Assembly (NCBI RefSeq): GCF_005116645.1
Contig: NZ_SWCM01000007.1
Coordinates: 1-64,000, forward strand
DNA: 64,000 nt
Direction: 5' to 3'
DNA from: Desulfopila sp. IMCC35006
GTDB lineage: Bacteria; Desulfobacterota; Desulfobulbia; Desulfobulbales; Desulfocapsaceae
A program made the translations under genes and the position numbers. This document shows positions 54,005 through 63,801 of this stretch, one piece after another. The notes under the pieces were generated by a model. The model did no database searches and was not told the origin of the DNA. It saw only the letters and a list, made by a program, of their open reading frames with translations. How positions within the stretch are numbered: the stretch's first letter is position 1; each line of letters begins with the position of its first letter.

Positions 54005-55285
54005 ATGAGTAATCGAAGACAAAATCTACAATATTTGTCTCCTGGCACCATCGTCCTGTTCTTTTGCGTGGTTGCCTTCTTTATGTCGGCGTCTTTGGCA
54101 TTCTGTATGGGGAGCGGCTCTGAGTCGTTATTGTCTTCCTGCGGTCTTACTGCACAACAGTTTGAAAAAAAGGCCAAAGAGTACCTCGGTGTTCCCTACC
54201 AGCGCGGAGGGACCTCGAAAAAGGGCATGGACTGTTCAGGCTTTGCAAGAACGCTCTATGACAGGATCTTCAGCATTGAATTACCGCACAGCTCTGTCGA
54301 GCAATATCAATCTTCAGACCTGCAGAAAATCTCCAAAAAAAGGATGCAGCCAGGCGACCTGATTTTTTTCTCCGACAAGAGGAAAAAAAGGATTAATCAC
54401 GTTGGGGTATACCTTTCGAATGGGAAATTCATTCATGCCAGCTCCAGCCTTGGCATTACTGTATCGAAACTGAGTGAAAGTTACTGGCAAAAAAGATTTG
54501 TCGGTTCAAAGCGTCATCAGGCCCTGAGTTCCGGCTCAGGACCAAGGCAGGCTGAGGTTGAGAGTTCCATAGAAATCCCGGTACACGAAAACGGCACGAT
54601 TACCGGCTATGCTCATAATGAAATTGGGTCCGCTTCTGCAGCTTTTCAGCACGACGAATCGGACACATTTGCCGGTCTATACGATGCTTCGGCACTTGAC
54701 AGCAGGTATCTCAGCTTTTATCAAATCGGTTACGATCGTTGGATTGCCAACAGCCTGACGGTGAACATCTCCGCTTTCCAGGAAATCTTCGATGTGTCAG
54801 CAGCCTGGCCCGGTCTCGAGCCATACAGCCGAACTGCAGGGTCTTGGCAGGAGGGGTTCTCCTCCGATACTGCTCTCAGAAACGGTTTTCAGTTGGCAAC
54901 AGATATTCATCCCAGCAACTGGCTCAGTATCACTCCTTTTATTACGTTCTTTGATAATTACTCAGGCATCCAGGAAAACTGGGATGTGCCAAAACGGACA
55001 TTTGGCCTAAACAGCCTTGTGACGCCGGGTCATGGCCGCTGGACGCTGTCCATGCTGTTGCAGTATTCTGATCAGCAGGATCTTGTGAATACTGCAAATA
55101 TTGACAATATGATCAGTTCCCTCGACATGTCTGTCAAATTGGGATTGCACCTCACCGAGAATCTGCAGGTATCACTGACGGGCAAACATGATATTCGAAC
55201 CGCAGCATATGACAGCGTAGAGGACACGTCATCTGCTCAAATCTCCAGCAATGATGTTTTCTTTAGCTTTGATCTGACGTATTGA
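54005..55285 (+). CDS. NlpC/P60 peptidase fused to a probable outer-membrane barrel
   Basis: 426 residues. Signal segment to about residue 34. The NlpC/P60 domain (about 55-175) has the Cys-His-His triad: Cys77 (DCSGF), His132 (NHVGVYL), His144 (FIHASS). From about 215 to the end the chain alternates hydrophobic and polar residues in strands (YLSFYQIGYDRW, LTVNISAFQEIF, WLSITPFITFF, SVKLGLHLTE, LQVSLTGKHDI) and ends FSFDLTY, the C-terminal aromatic signature of outer-membrane barrels. A barrel-anchored peptidoglycan endopeptidase facing the periplasm is the simplest reading. An ordinary NlpC/P60 enzyme stops near residue 180. Confidence 0.8.
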   Translation: MSNRRQNLQYLSPGTIVLFFCVVAFFMSASLAFCMGSGSESLLSSCGLTAQQFEKKAKEYLGVPYQRGGTSKKGMDCSGFARTLYDRIFSIELPHSSVEQYQSSDLQKISKKRMQPGDLIFFSDKRKKRINHVGVYLSNGKFIHASSSLGITVSKLSESYWQKRFVGSKRHQALSSGSGPRQAEVESSIEIPVHENGTITGYAHNEIGSASAAFQHDESDTFAGLYDASALDSRYLSFYQIGYDRWIANSLTVNISAFQEIFDVSAAWPGLEPYSRTAGSWQEGFSSDTALRNGFQLATDIHPSNWLSITPFITFFDNYSGIQENWDVPKRTFGLNSLVTPGHGRWTLSMLLQYSDQQDLVNTANIDNMISSLDMSVKLGLHLTENLQVSLTGKHDIRTAAYDSVEDTSSAQISSNDVFFSFDLTY

Positions 55286-55386
55286 TACGATGCGGGGCGT
55301 CTCGCTCCCATTGGCTGATGCTGCTGGGGCTCGTTGAAGATTGACCAAGATTACTGTCCAGACGTCTTTCAGGTTGAAGAGAATTG

Positions 55387-56340
55387 ATGGCAACTGATAC
55401 CTCACCGCGCTTTCCCCCGATCCTGGTATTAATTTTCGGTGTAATTGGTATTTCGTCCGGCTCTATTCTGGTACGATTAGCCCAGGGCCAGGACATGCCA
55501 TCCATCGTCATTGCCGCCTGGCGACTGAGCCTGGCGTCAGCCATTTTATTGCCGCTGGCGCTCGCGCGGCGACGCTCGGAGCTCTGCCGGATGTCGGGCA
55601 ATTCCTGGGGGCTGGCGATTCTTTCCGGCTTTATGCTGGCGCTGCATTTTGCCAGTTGGATTACATCGCTGGCCTATACCTCGGTGGCCAGTTCGACCGT
55701 GCTGGTGACGACCTCGCCACTGTGGGTTGGTTTGACAGCCCCGTTTCTGCTGGGTGAACAGTTATCGCGGCCCTTGAAAACCGGCATCGCCCTGGCGATG
55801 CTCGGCAGTGTGTTAATTGGCGTGGCCGATGTCGTGGCCGTCGTCGATGGCCGCTTCCATTTCAGCCTCACGCAATTCACCCATCAGTCCAACCCCCTTC
55901 TCGGCAACAGTCTGGCGCTGGTTGGTGCGGTGGCCGCCTCCGCCTACCTGCTCATTGGCCGTCGTCTGCGGGGCGGTATGTCCCTGCTGAGCTATACGGC
56001 TGTTGTCTATTCTACGGCCGCATTTTTCCTCATTCTCATGGCCGTCGTCCTTGGCTACAGCCTTTTCGGATATTCGACCGTTGCCTATCTCGTGATGCTG
56101 CTGATGGCCATTTTTCCCCAGCTCGTTGGCCATTCTTCCTATAATTGGGCACTTGGCTACCTCACCGCCGCTACCGTCTCGGTCGCCGTTATTGCCGAAC
56201 CTGTCGGCGCAACCCTGCTCGCCCTGGTCATCTTCCAGGAAATCCCCAACACAATCACCCTGACGGGAAGCGCTTTGCTTCTTGCCGGTATTGTTTATGC
56301 CAGCCGACCCGGGGGAAAACCGGCAACGGTAAACACCTGA
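55387..56340 (+). CDS. EamA/DMT-family transporter
   Basis: 317 residues with ten hydrophobic helices in two EamA repeats (about 12-145 and 165-305). Drug/metabolite transporter family, exporting metabolites or amino acids; substrate unknown. ATG at 55387 with AAGAG upstream. Unrelated in sequence detail to the second EamA gene at 61358. Confidence 0.85.
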   Translation: MATDTSPRFPPILVLIFGVIGISSGSILVRLAQGQDMPSIVIAAWRLSLASAILLPLALARRRSELCRMSGNSWGLAILSGFMLALHFASWITSLAYTSVASSTVLVTTSPLWVGLTAPFLLGEQLSRPLKTGIALAMLGSVLIGVADVVAVVDGRFHFSLTQFTHQSNPLLGNSLALVGAVAASAYLLIGRRLRGGMSLLSYTAVVYSTAAFFLILMAVVLGYSLFGYSTVAYLVMLLMAIFPQLVGHSSYNWALGYLTAATVSVAVIAEPVGATLLALVIFQEIPNTITLTGSALLLAGIVYASRPGGKPATVNT

Positions 56341-56532
56341 ATCTGCTCAGCAGGACGAGGTAAAAAAAAATCTGGGAAAGATGTTTTCTGCGGGGTTCAT
56401 TGTTGTCGCATATTCAGGTTTTCTGAGAAAAATCGTTGCCCTGGCGGTTTCAATTGGGTAGGATAAATGATCCATCAGGAACACTTCTTGGTCATGACGG
56501 CCTTGATTTTGTTGGGAAGGATACCTGCATTT

Positions 56533-58716
56533 ATGAAAACAAATCGACTCTATCTGCAGCTGATAAGTCTCCATGGATTGATTCGCAGCCACTCGCTGGA
56601 GCTGGGACGAGATGCCGACACCGGCGGTCAGACGAAGTATGTCGTAGAACTTGCCAGGGCTTTAGCCGGCCATGAGGATGTGGCGCAGGTTGATCTCGTT
56701 ACCAGGCTCGTTCGCGATAAAAACATCTCCAGGGATTACAGTCAACCGATCGAAGAGATCTGCGACGGGGCCCGGATCGTCCGCATCCAGTGTGGTGGTC
56801 GGAAGTACCTGAGAAAAGAGCTTCTCTGGCCGCATCTTGAAGAATTTATTGATAAAACCATCAAATTTATCACCTCACAGCAGAGACCTCCCGATATCTT
56901 TCATGGCCATTATGCCGATGCCGGCTATGTGGCCATGCAGCTTGCCGCCGCTTTTGACACGCCGTTTTTCTTCACCGGCCATTCTCTGGGGAAAAATAAA
57001 CTGGCCAAGCTGCTTGCCGATGGCATGAAAAAAACGGAAATCGACCGCCAGTATAAGATACAGACCCGGATCGACACCGAAGAACAGATTGTCGGCAGGG
57101 CGGACATGATTATTACTTCGACGCAGCAGGAGATCGAAAAACAGTATGGCCTGTACACCAATGGTGCTGCCGGTACATATACGGTTATCCCGCCGGGTAT
57201 TGAACTTGAGGCCTTTTACCCCTATTATGATTCCGAGCTTGACATCGATTTGCTGAGCGAAGAAGCAAAACAGACCAAGATTACCCTGAGAAATGAACTG
57301 CACCGATTCTGGATCAAACCGGAGCGACCGTTTATTCTGGCTCTGTGTCGTCCCGATCACCGTAAAAATATTACCGGCTTGATCGAGGCCTATGGCACCG
57401 ACAAAGAGCTGCAGGCAATCGCCAATCTGGCGATATTTGCCGGTATCCGTCAGGATATCAACACAATGGGCGATAATGAAAAAGCAGTCCTGACCGATAT
57501 GCTGCTGCAGATGGACCGGTTTGATCTCTACGGTAAGCTGGCGATCCCCAAGAAGCATGACTTCGCCACCGAGGTGCCGACCCTGTACCGGATGTGTGCC
57601 CAGAGCCACGGGGTCTTTATTAATCCGGCACTGGTTGAACCTTTTGGCCTGACGCTCATCGAGGCCTCGGCCTGCGGCCTGCCGATCGTTGCGACTCATG
57701 ATGGCGGTCCTGTCGATATCATTAAGAACTGCCAGAGTGGCCTGCTGGTCGATGTTGGTCAGCCGGAGGCAATCAGTGAGGCTTTGAAAAAGATTCTTAT
57801 CGATCAGAGCCTGTGGGAGACCTTGTCAAACAATGGGATAAACGGGGTACGTAAGCACTATTCCTGGACTACCCATTGTACAAGGACCATGGAGCAGTAT
57901 TGCCGGTTCTTGCCAGCTCATCAGGTGGAGAACAACCACAAATCATCCAATCAGAAAAATCATATGCGACCCTCTTTTGGAAAACGGCTGACGAGTCTCA
58001 CCAAATTGATGATCACCGATATCGATAATACCCTTATCGGCGATGATGCCAGCCTGTACCAGCTGCTCGAGCTGCTCGACGAGCACCGCAGCGATCTGGC
58101 CTGGGGCGTGGCCACCGGACGCAGCCTGGAGCTGACCCTGGAGGCGATGACCGAATACAATATTCCCGTGCCGGATATCCTCATCTGTTCGGTCGGCACC
58201 GAGATGTACTACGGGCCGGACCTGCGCATGGATAAAGGGTGGCAGCAGCATATCTCCCACAAGTGGAAACCGGAGCATATCAAGGAAACCCTGCATACGT
58301 TTGATTTCCTGGTGTTTCAGGAAGCAGAAGGGCAGCGCAGTCACAAAATAAGCTATTATCTGGAAAATAAAGATGACCGGCTGGACCAGATCAGACAAGC
58401 CCTGGATGAGCAGAAACTGCGTTGCCAGGTCATTTATTCCCATAATCAGTTTCTCGATATCCTGCCCCGCCGTGCATCGAAGGGCAAAGCGGTGGAGTAT
58501 CTGCAGTATAAATACGAGTTTCTGCCCCGCCACGTCATGGTAGCCGGCGATTCGGGCAATGACGCGGACATGCTGGAGGGCAAAACCCGCGGCCTCATTG
58601 TTGGCAACCACAGCGAAGAACTGGCCTATCTGAAGAGCGCTGCGCGGGTCTATTTCAGCACGGGTAAATATGCGGCTGGAATAATCGAGGGTTTGCACCA
58701 CTACGGTTTTGTTTAA
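56533..58716 (+). CDS. sucrose-phosphate synthase fused to sucrose-phosphate phosphatase
   Basis: 727 residues from the ATG at 56533; the frame extends upstream but the family start is YLQLISLHGL. GT4 glycosyltransferase part (1-470) with GRDADTGGQTKYV near the start and the donor-site EPFGLTLIEA later. A HAD phosphatase follows (about 495-727): DIDNT with nucleophile Asp496 and acid Asp498, and GDSGNDADM. Makes sucrose-6-phosphate from UDP- or ADP-glucose and fructose-6-phosphate, then removes the phosphate. Sucrose is an osmolyte in salt-tolerant bacteria, fitting a marine habitat. Monocistronic. Confidence 0.92.
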   Translation: MKTNRLYLQLISLHGLIRSHSLELGRDADTGGQTKYVVELARALAGHEDVAQVDLVTRLVRDKNISRDYSQPIEEICDGARIVRIQCGGRKYLRKELLWPHLEEFIDKTIKFITSQQRPPDIFHGHYADAGYVAMQLAAAFDTPFFFTGHSLGKNKLAKLLADGMKKTEIDRQYKIQTRIDTEEQIVGRADMIITSTQQEIEKQYGLYTNGAAGTYTVIPPGIELEAFYPYYDSELDIDLLSEEAKQTKITLRNELHRFWIKPERPFILALCRPDHRKNITGLIEAYGTDKELQAIANLAIFAGIRQDINTMGDNEKAVLTDMLLQMDRFDLYGKLAIPKKHDFATEVPTLYRMCAQSHGVFINPALVEPFGLTLIEASACGLPIVATHDGGPVDIIKNCQSGLLVDVGQPEAISEALKKILIDQSLWETLSNNGINGVRKHYSWTTHCTRTMEQYCRFLPAHQVENNHKSSNQKNHMRPSFGKRLTSLTKLMITDIDNTLIGDDASLYQLLELLDEHRSDLAWGVATGRSLELTLEAMTEYNIPVPDILICSVGTEMYYGPDLRMDKGWQQHISHKWKPEHIKETLHTFDFLVFQEAEGQRSHKISYYLENKDDRLDQIRQALDEQKLRCQVIYSHNQFLDILPRRASKGKAVEYLQYKYEFLPRHVMVAGDSGNDADMLEGKTRGLIVGNHSEELAYLKSAARVYFSTGKYAAGIIEGLHHYGFV

Positions 58717-59047
58717 GCTTTACGCTATTCTGTTTCCCTTCCGTTTTGGCAGCCAGGCCAAGACATGCGTTGTCGATTGCCGCTTCCTGAGCTCGACGTA
58801 ATGCCCCGCCGCAAGATAGATCGAGCTGTCTGGTTCGTTTCTGCTCCTGGATAAACCGGAAAAAAATCATCGTATAGATCATTCTTGACTATTAAGCTGT
58901 TCTCTCACGCTTTATAGTGAGAGGAGATCGTGGTGATTGAGGATGGCTTATAGGAAGGTATGAAAACGGCTAAGCTGGCTGAATATTGCCCGGCAAATCA
59001 TGGCAAGGAAGAAATGCCGATCCGGCAGATATGGATAAGTGGGTATT
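58717..59047. other. intergenic before the NAD-salvage operon
   Basis: 331 nt with no gene or recognisable element; holds the promoter of the NAPRT/PncA pair. Confidence 0.45.
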
Positions 59048-60643
59048 ATGAAATCGAACTTCAACTATGACCCGGCACAACCTGGTCAGACAGCGTCTGC
59101 TGCCGCATTGCCTGTTTTTCCCAATGCATCGCTGGCTTTGACAATTGACCTTTATCTCCTCACCATGGCCCAGGGGTACCTGCTGTCCGGCATGGAAAGC
59201 CGGTCCAGCGTCTTCCATATGTTTTATCGACACGCGCCTTTCCGGGGACGATATGCTGTTGTGGCTGGTATGAGTCCCTTTGCCGACTGGCTCGAAGCTC
59301 TGGCGTTTACCGATGAAGATATCGAGTTTCTCAGCACGGTTCCCGGGAAAGACGGCAGACCTCTTTTCGTTGCCTCGTTTCTCCGCTATCTGAAGGAGTG
59401 GCGATTCCGAGGCTCGATCGAGGCTGTGCCGGAGGGAACAATTCTCTTTCCACATGAACCTATGGTGCGGGTGCGGGCACCTCTATTTGATGCCCAGCTA
59501 CTCGAAGCGGCACTTTTGGCCATAGTCAACCATCAAACCCTGATCGCCACCAAGGCTTCAAGGGTTCGTCTGGCTGCGGGGTCCGATGAGGTCCTGGAAT
59601 TTGGTTTGCGGCGCGCGCAGGGACTGGATGGCGGGTTGTCGTCAAGCCGGGCTGCGTATATCGGCGGTATCGATGCAACCTCCAATGTTCTGGCAGCGGC
59701 CCGTTTCGGTATCCCGGTCCGGGGCACGCATGCCCACAGCTGGGTGATGGCTTTCGATGAGGAAAGCGAGGCGTTTACCGCCTATGCAGATCTGTTCCCC
59801 CACAATTCCGTTTTGCTGGTAGACACCTATGACAGTCTGGAAGGGGTCAAAAAAGCGGTTGAGGTCGGACTCCGTCTGCGCAGCAGGGGGGCCGATTTGA
59901 TGGGAATTCGCCTGGACTCGGGGGATTTGGCCTATCTGGCTACCGAGGCCCGTCGGTATCTCGATGCCCATGGATTTCAGGCCACCAGGATAGTTGCTTC
60001 AAACGAGCTCGATGAGAGGATCATCACCAGTCTCAAGTCGCAGGGAGCGCCCATTGACATCTGGGGAGTCGGCACGAAATTGATCACCGCCTTTGATGAA
60101 CCGGCATTGGGTGGGGTGTATAAGCTTGCCGCTGTGGCAAACGGCAAAGGGGACATGGTTGCCCGGATGAAAATTTCTGATCAGTCAGCGAAAACGAGTA
60201 TTCCGGGGTGTCTCGACGTGGCAAGACTTTCGCGGGGGGCACATTGTGTCGGCGATGTCATTTTTGATACCCAGACCGAGTTGCCGCCGGGGCAGGGAGA
60301 AAAGATTATCACCATTATTTCACCTGAGGACCCATGGAAGCGTAAAGCCATTTCAGCCAAGGCAATTGAGGTAAACCGGCTTCTGGTGCCGCTTTTTGAA
60401 AAGGGCAAGCGCGTCAGCGGGCGTGAAAATATAACTGCAATGCGCCGCCGGACTCTGGCGGGTCTGGCCTCGTTTGACAAGGCAATCCTGCGCTTCGAAA
60501 ACCCCCACGCCTATGCTGCGGGCTTATCACAGGCCTTGTTTGAACAGCGCCAGCTGATGCGGGAGCATGAGTTTGAGAAAATAAAACATCGATTGGCGGC
60601 AGTTCCTGAAAACGGCCATGACAATGGTTTTTTAAAACCTTGA
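59048..60643 (+). CDS. pncB: nicotinate phosphoribosyltransferase
   Basis: 531 residues from the ATG at 59048. Joins nicotinate to PRPP in NAD salvage. Family features: an N-terminal LTIDLYLLTMAQGY, FEFGLRRAQG-like element (LEFGLRRAQG), GTHAHSWVMAF with the conserved His, RLDSGDL, and GVGTKL near the PRPP site. Followed by the nicotinamidase gene after 9 nt, so the pair feeds nicotinamide through nicotinate to NAD. Confidence 0.92.
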   Translation: MKSNFNYDPAQPGQTASAAALPVFPNASLALTIDLYLLTMAQGYLLSGMESRSSVFHMFYRHAPFRGRYAVVAGMSPFADWLEALAFTDEDIEFLSTVPGKDGRPLFVASFLRYLKEWRFRGSIEAVPEGTILFPHEPMVRVRAPLFDAQLLEAALLAIVNHQTLIATKASRVRLAAGSDEVLEFGLRRAQGLDGGLSSSRAAYIGGIDATSNVLAAARFGIPVRGTHAHSWVMAFDEESEAFTAYADLFPHNSVLLVDTYDSLEGVKKAVEVGLRLRSRGADLMGIRLDSGDLAYLATEARRYLDAHGFQATRIVASNELDERIITSLKSQGAPIDIWGVGTKLITAFDEPALGGVYKLAAVANGKGDMVARMKISDQSAKTSIPGCLDVARLSRGAHCVGDVIFDTQTELPPGQGEKIITIISPEDPWKRKAISAKAIEVNRLLVPLFEKGKRVSGRENITAMRRRTLAGLASFDKAILRFENPHAYAAGLSQALFEQRQLMREHEFEKIKHRLAAVPENGHDNGFLKP

Positions 60644-60652
60644 GGGGAAGAT

Positions 60653-61291
60653 ATGAAACGGGCACTCATTCTGACGGATATACAAAATGATTTTCTCCCG
60701 GGTGGAGCCCTGGCGGTACCGGAAGGCGACGCGATTCTCCCATTTGTCGTCCGTCTCCTGCGGTCCGGGCGCAGCTATGATCTTCTCGTCGTTACCCAGG
60801 ACTGGCATCCCGAAGGACATGGTTCTTTTGCCTCCTCTCATGAGGGGGCAAAACCCTTTCAGCTCGGTGAATTAGGCGGGAATGCCCAAATGCTCTGGCC
60901 GGACCACTGTATCGAAGGGACGGACGGCGCACGCCTTGCCGTGGAAATCGAGGAAGTTCTGGCTGAGCAGAAAGCTGCAGGCAGGCCGATCCATACTGTC
61001 AGGAAAGGGCAGGACAGCGCCGTCGATTCCTATTCCGCATTTTTCGACAATGCGCGCCGGCATGATACCGGGCTGCAAGCTGTCCTCGACAAACATGACA
61101 TTGAAGAAGTAGATGTTGTCGGGCTGGCTCTTGATTATTGCGTGAAATATACGGCCCTCGACGCTGCTTCTCTAGGCTTCAATACGCGAGTACTTCTCGA
61201 GGGATGCCGCGCTGTCGATCCTTCTTCTTTAGAGCTCGTGCTTGCCGAATTCGCGGATGCCGGTGTTGCCTGGATTGACGGCAGTACCTGA
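60653..61291 (+). CDS. pncA: nicotinamidase/pyrazinamidase
   Basis: 212 residues. Deaminates nicotinamide to nicotinate. Catalytic Asp (LTDIQNDF), Lys (VRKGQD) and Cys (ALDYCVKYTA) are present, with the metal-site DWHPEGHGSF. AGGGGAAG precedes the ATG. Forms an operon with the phosphoribosyltransferase. Confidence 0.93.
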   Translation: MKRALILTDIQNDFLPGGALAVPEGDAILPFVVRLLRSGRSYDLLVVTQDWHPEGHGSFASSHEGAKPFQLGELGGNAQMLWPDHCIEGTDGARLAVEIEEVLAEQKAAGRPIHTVRKGQDSAVDSYSAFFDNARRHDTGLQAVLDKHDIEEVDVVGLALDYCVKYTALDAASLGFNTRVLLEGCRAVDPSSLELVLAEFADAGVAWIDGST

Positions 61292-61357
61292 TAAGTTCCT
61301 TGGGCACTTGTCACCCTCAAGGGAGGACTGAAAAGAGTACGCCCTTGCAGGATGGTG

Positions 61358-62251
61358 TCAGGTCAATTTCCTGTTCTTCTGGAAATTAGTAAGGGTAACT
61401 CCCGTCAGCACGAGAATACCACCTGCCAGCACAATGGGTTTTACAGACTCATCCAGAATGAGCCAGGACAGCAGGATGGAAAACAACGGAACGAGGTTGA
61501 TGAAAATGCCGGCTCTCGTTGCACCGATTTTTTTAATACCTTGATAGTAGAGGGAAAAACCAAGAGCTGTTCCCCCTATGCCGAGGTAGGTGAGGCTGGT
61601 CCAGTCCACCAGGGAAACGGTTGAGAGATGACTGAACAATCCATCATGGGCGGCCGGAAACGAGAGCAGCAGGGTGCCGATGATACACGAATAGCAGACA
61701 GCGGTCAGCGGGGAGAGCGTGCTCAGAACGGATCTGCCGATGAGCGAGTAGGCGGACCAGCTCAGCACGCAGCCGACCAGGGCCTTTTCACCGGGGCCGA
61801 AGCCACCACTGAAAAGTGAGCCTGGATGACCGTTGCTGATAACCGTTATGGCGCCAATCAGCGACAGGAGGACCCCACAGGCTTTCAATGCAGTGAGTCG
61901 TTCGCGTAAAAAAATTGCCGCAAAAAGAGTGATGACCAGAGGGGTGCTGGCGACGATGAGTGAGGCGCGACCGGCACTGATGTGGTGGAGTCCGCTGAAA
62001 AAAAAGACATTGTAGGCAAAGACTCCGGTCATTCCTAATAGAGTGAGGGGGACCCACATTTTTTTGGGCGGCAGGACAATTCTTTTTTCGATGAGCCGGG
62101 TCATGACCAGCATGGCTGCCGAGGCTATGAGAAAACGCAGAAAGGCAGAGCTGGCCGGGTCGAGCGAGCCGGCCAGTAATCTCCCGGCGATAAAGGTGCC
62201 TCCCCAGAGAAACATGGTGAGGACCAGCGATAAATAGGTGAGAAAAGGCAT
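61358..62251 (-). CDS. EamA/DMT-family transporter
   Basis: 297 residues, ten helices, two EamA repeats; strongly hydrophobic start FLTYLSLVLTMFLWGGTFIAG. Substrate unknown. Convergent with pncA. Confidence 0.88.
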   Translation of the reverse strand: MPFLTYLSLVLTMFLWGGTFIAGRLLAGSLDPASSAFLRFLIASAAMLVMTRLIEKRIVLPPKKMWVPLTLLGMTGVFAYNVFFFSGLHHISAGRASLIVASTPLVITLFAAIFLRERLTALKACGVLLSLIGAITVISNGHPGSLFSGGFGPGEKALVGCVLSWSAYSLIGRSVLSTLSPLTAVCYSCIIGTLLLSFPAAHDGLFSHLSTVSLVDWTSLTYLGIGGTALGFSLYYQGIKKIGATRAGIFINLVPLFSILLSWLILDESVKPIVLAGGILVLTGVTLTNFQKNRKLT

Positions 62252-62303
62252 GGCTCAATTCGTTTTAAGGCCTTACTCCAGAAATCCTGTCACTCTTTTC
62301 AGT

Positions 62304-62400
62304 ACCCCTTGAGGGGTGCAAAAAACAAGAAAGCTGTGATGTGTATTGAAAGTATAAACTTGAAGGCACATCCAAGGCACTTATACCCCCCTTGTGGGGT
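62304..62400. repeat. two short CCCC/GGGG hairpins between divergent transporter genes
   Basis: TACCCCTTGAGGGGTG (62303-62318) and TACCCCCCTTGTGGGGTG (about 62384-62401) are similar small hairpins 80 nt apart in the gap between the EamA and MFS genes. They could be paired operator sites or structured 5' ends. Confidence 0.4.
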
Positions 62401-62544
62401 GTTAGGGTTATGATGCGAGTGTTTTTGTAGCAGCAGATTCTTCATAATATCCAGTATCCACTGGAAAGCATATACTTTTTGGTGGATCTGCTGTCAACTG
62501 TTTCCTCAATCCCCATAGGTTCGATAGTGTATCATAAACTGAAA

Positions 62545-63801
62545 ATGACCCGGGAAGAGTTCAGCTGGGTACTCTATGATGTCGGTAACTCGGCTTTTGT
62601 GCTGGTGATGGTCACTGCGTTGATGCCGCTTTTTTTCAAAGATGTTGCCGCAGCGGGTATGAGCGGTGCGGAATCGACCGCCAACTGGGGCTTTGCCAAC
62701 TCTGCGGCATCCTTTGCCCTTGCCCTGCTGGCGCCGATACTGGGGACGATGGCCGATTATCAGGGGATGAAAAAACGATTCTTTCTTTTTTTTCTTTTTG
62801 TCGGTATCTGTTTCACCCTTTTGCTGCTCTGTGTTGGTGCCGGGCAATGGCTGCTCTGCCTGGGGGTGTTTGTGTTTGCCAGGATCGGGTGGGCGGGGGC
62901 GAATATCTTTTATGATGCCTTTCTCCCCGATGTGACCAGCAGGGAACGAATGGATCTCATTTCCACGCGTGGTTACGGGTACGGCTATGTCGGCAGCGTT
63001 GTCCCTTTTTTGCTGATCATAGGGCTTATTCTGGGCAGCGGCATGGGGGGAGGGGTGCCGGTTGGTATATTTAAAGTCTCTTTTATGATTGTTGCCTGCT
63101 GGTGGCTGGTTTTTTCCATCCCGGCGGTCAAACATGTGCACCAGATTTTCTATCTGCCCTCCGTCGCCTCACCGATCCTTGGCAGTTTCCAAAGGCTGTG
63201 GAGTACCTTCAAGGAAATCCGGCAGTACCGGCAACCGTTTTTGTTTTTAGCGGCCTACTTCTTTTATATCGATGGGGTCGACACGATCATTACCATGTCG
63301 ACAGCCTATGGCAGGGACCTTGGCTTTGGGGTGACGATGCTGATTGTTGTTCTTCTTCTCATCCAGCTTATTGCCTTCCCCTTTGCTCTGCTCTTTGGCC
63401 GATTGGCGGCGATATTTTCGACGAAGCGGATGCTCTTTGCCGGGATCGGTGTTTATTGCCTGGCCACCTTTATTGCATTCTTTCTGCCGGTCATCAATGA
63501 TCCGCTCTTTAAAAATATGGCTTTCTGGGGGGTTGCCTTTCTTGTGGCTTCGGCTATGGGGGGCATTCAGGCCCTGAGTCGGAGTTTCTATGGCAGACTT
63601 ATCCCGGCTGAAAAAAGTGCCGAATTTTTTGGCCTTTATAATGTGTTTGGTAAGTTCGCCGCAATAACCGGTCCGCTCATGATGGGTCTGGTCGGCCGAA
63701 TGACAGGCGAGACACGCTGGGGAATCCTGAGCCTTCTGCTGCTTTTTATCGCCGGCGGGGTGCTGCTCGGCAGAGTGCAGGGCTCGGCCGAGTCGATTTA
63801 A
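62545..63801 (+). CDS. MFS transporter of the UMF/Atg22-like group
   Basis: 418 residues from the ATG at 62545 (a TTG at 62479 would add 22). About twelve helices; the opening REEFSWVLYDVGNSAF and the loop LGTMADYQGMKK are typical of this MFS branch. Substrate unknown, possibly an exporter or vacuolar-type amino-acid transporter relative. Its stop overlaps that of the RCK_C gene on the other strand by two nt. Confidence 0.85.
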   Translation: MTREEFSWVLYDVGNSAFVLVMVTALMPLFFKDVAAAGMSGAESTANWGFANSAASFALALLAPILGTMADYQGMKKRFFLFFLFVGICFTLLLLCVGAGQWLLCLGVFVFARIGWAGANIFYDAFLPDVTSRERMDLISTRGYGYGYVGSVVPFLLIIGLILGSGMGGGVPVGIFKVSFMIVACWWLVFSIPAVKHVHQIFYLPSVASPILGSFQRLWSTFKEIRQYRQPFLFLAAYFFYIDGVDTIITMSTAYGRDLGFGVTMLIVVLLLIQLIAFPFALLFGRLAAIFSTKRMLFAGIGVYCLATFIAFFLPVINDPLFKNMAFWGVAFLVASAMGGIQALSRSFYGRLIPAEKSAEFFGLYNVFGKFAAITGPLMMGLVGRMTGETRWGILSLLLLFIAGGVLLGRVQGSAESI

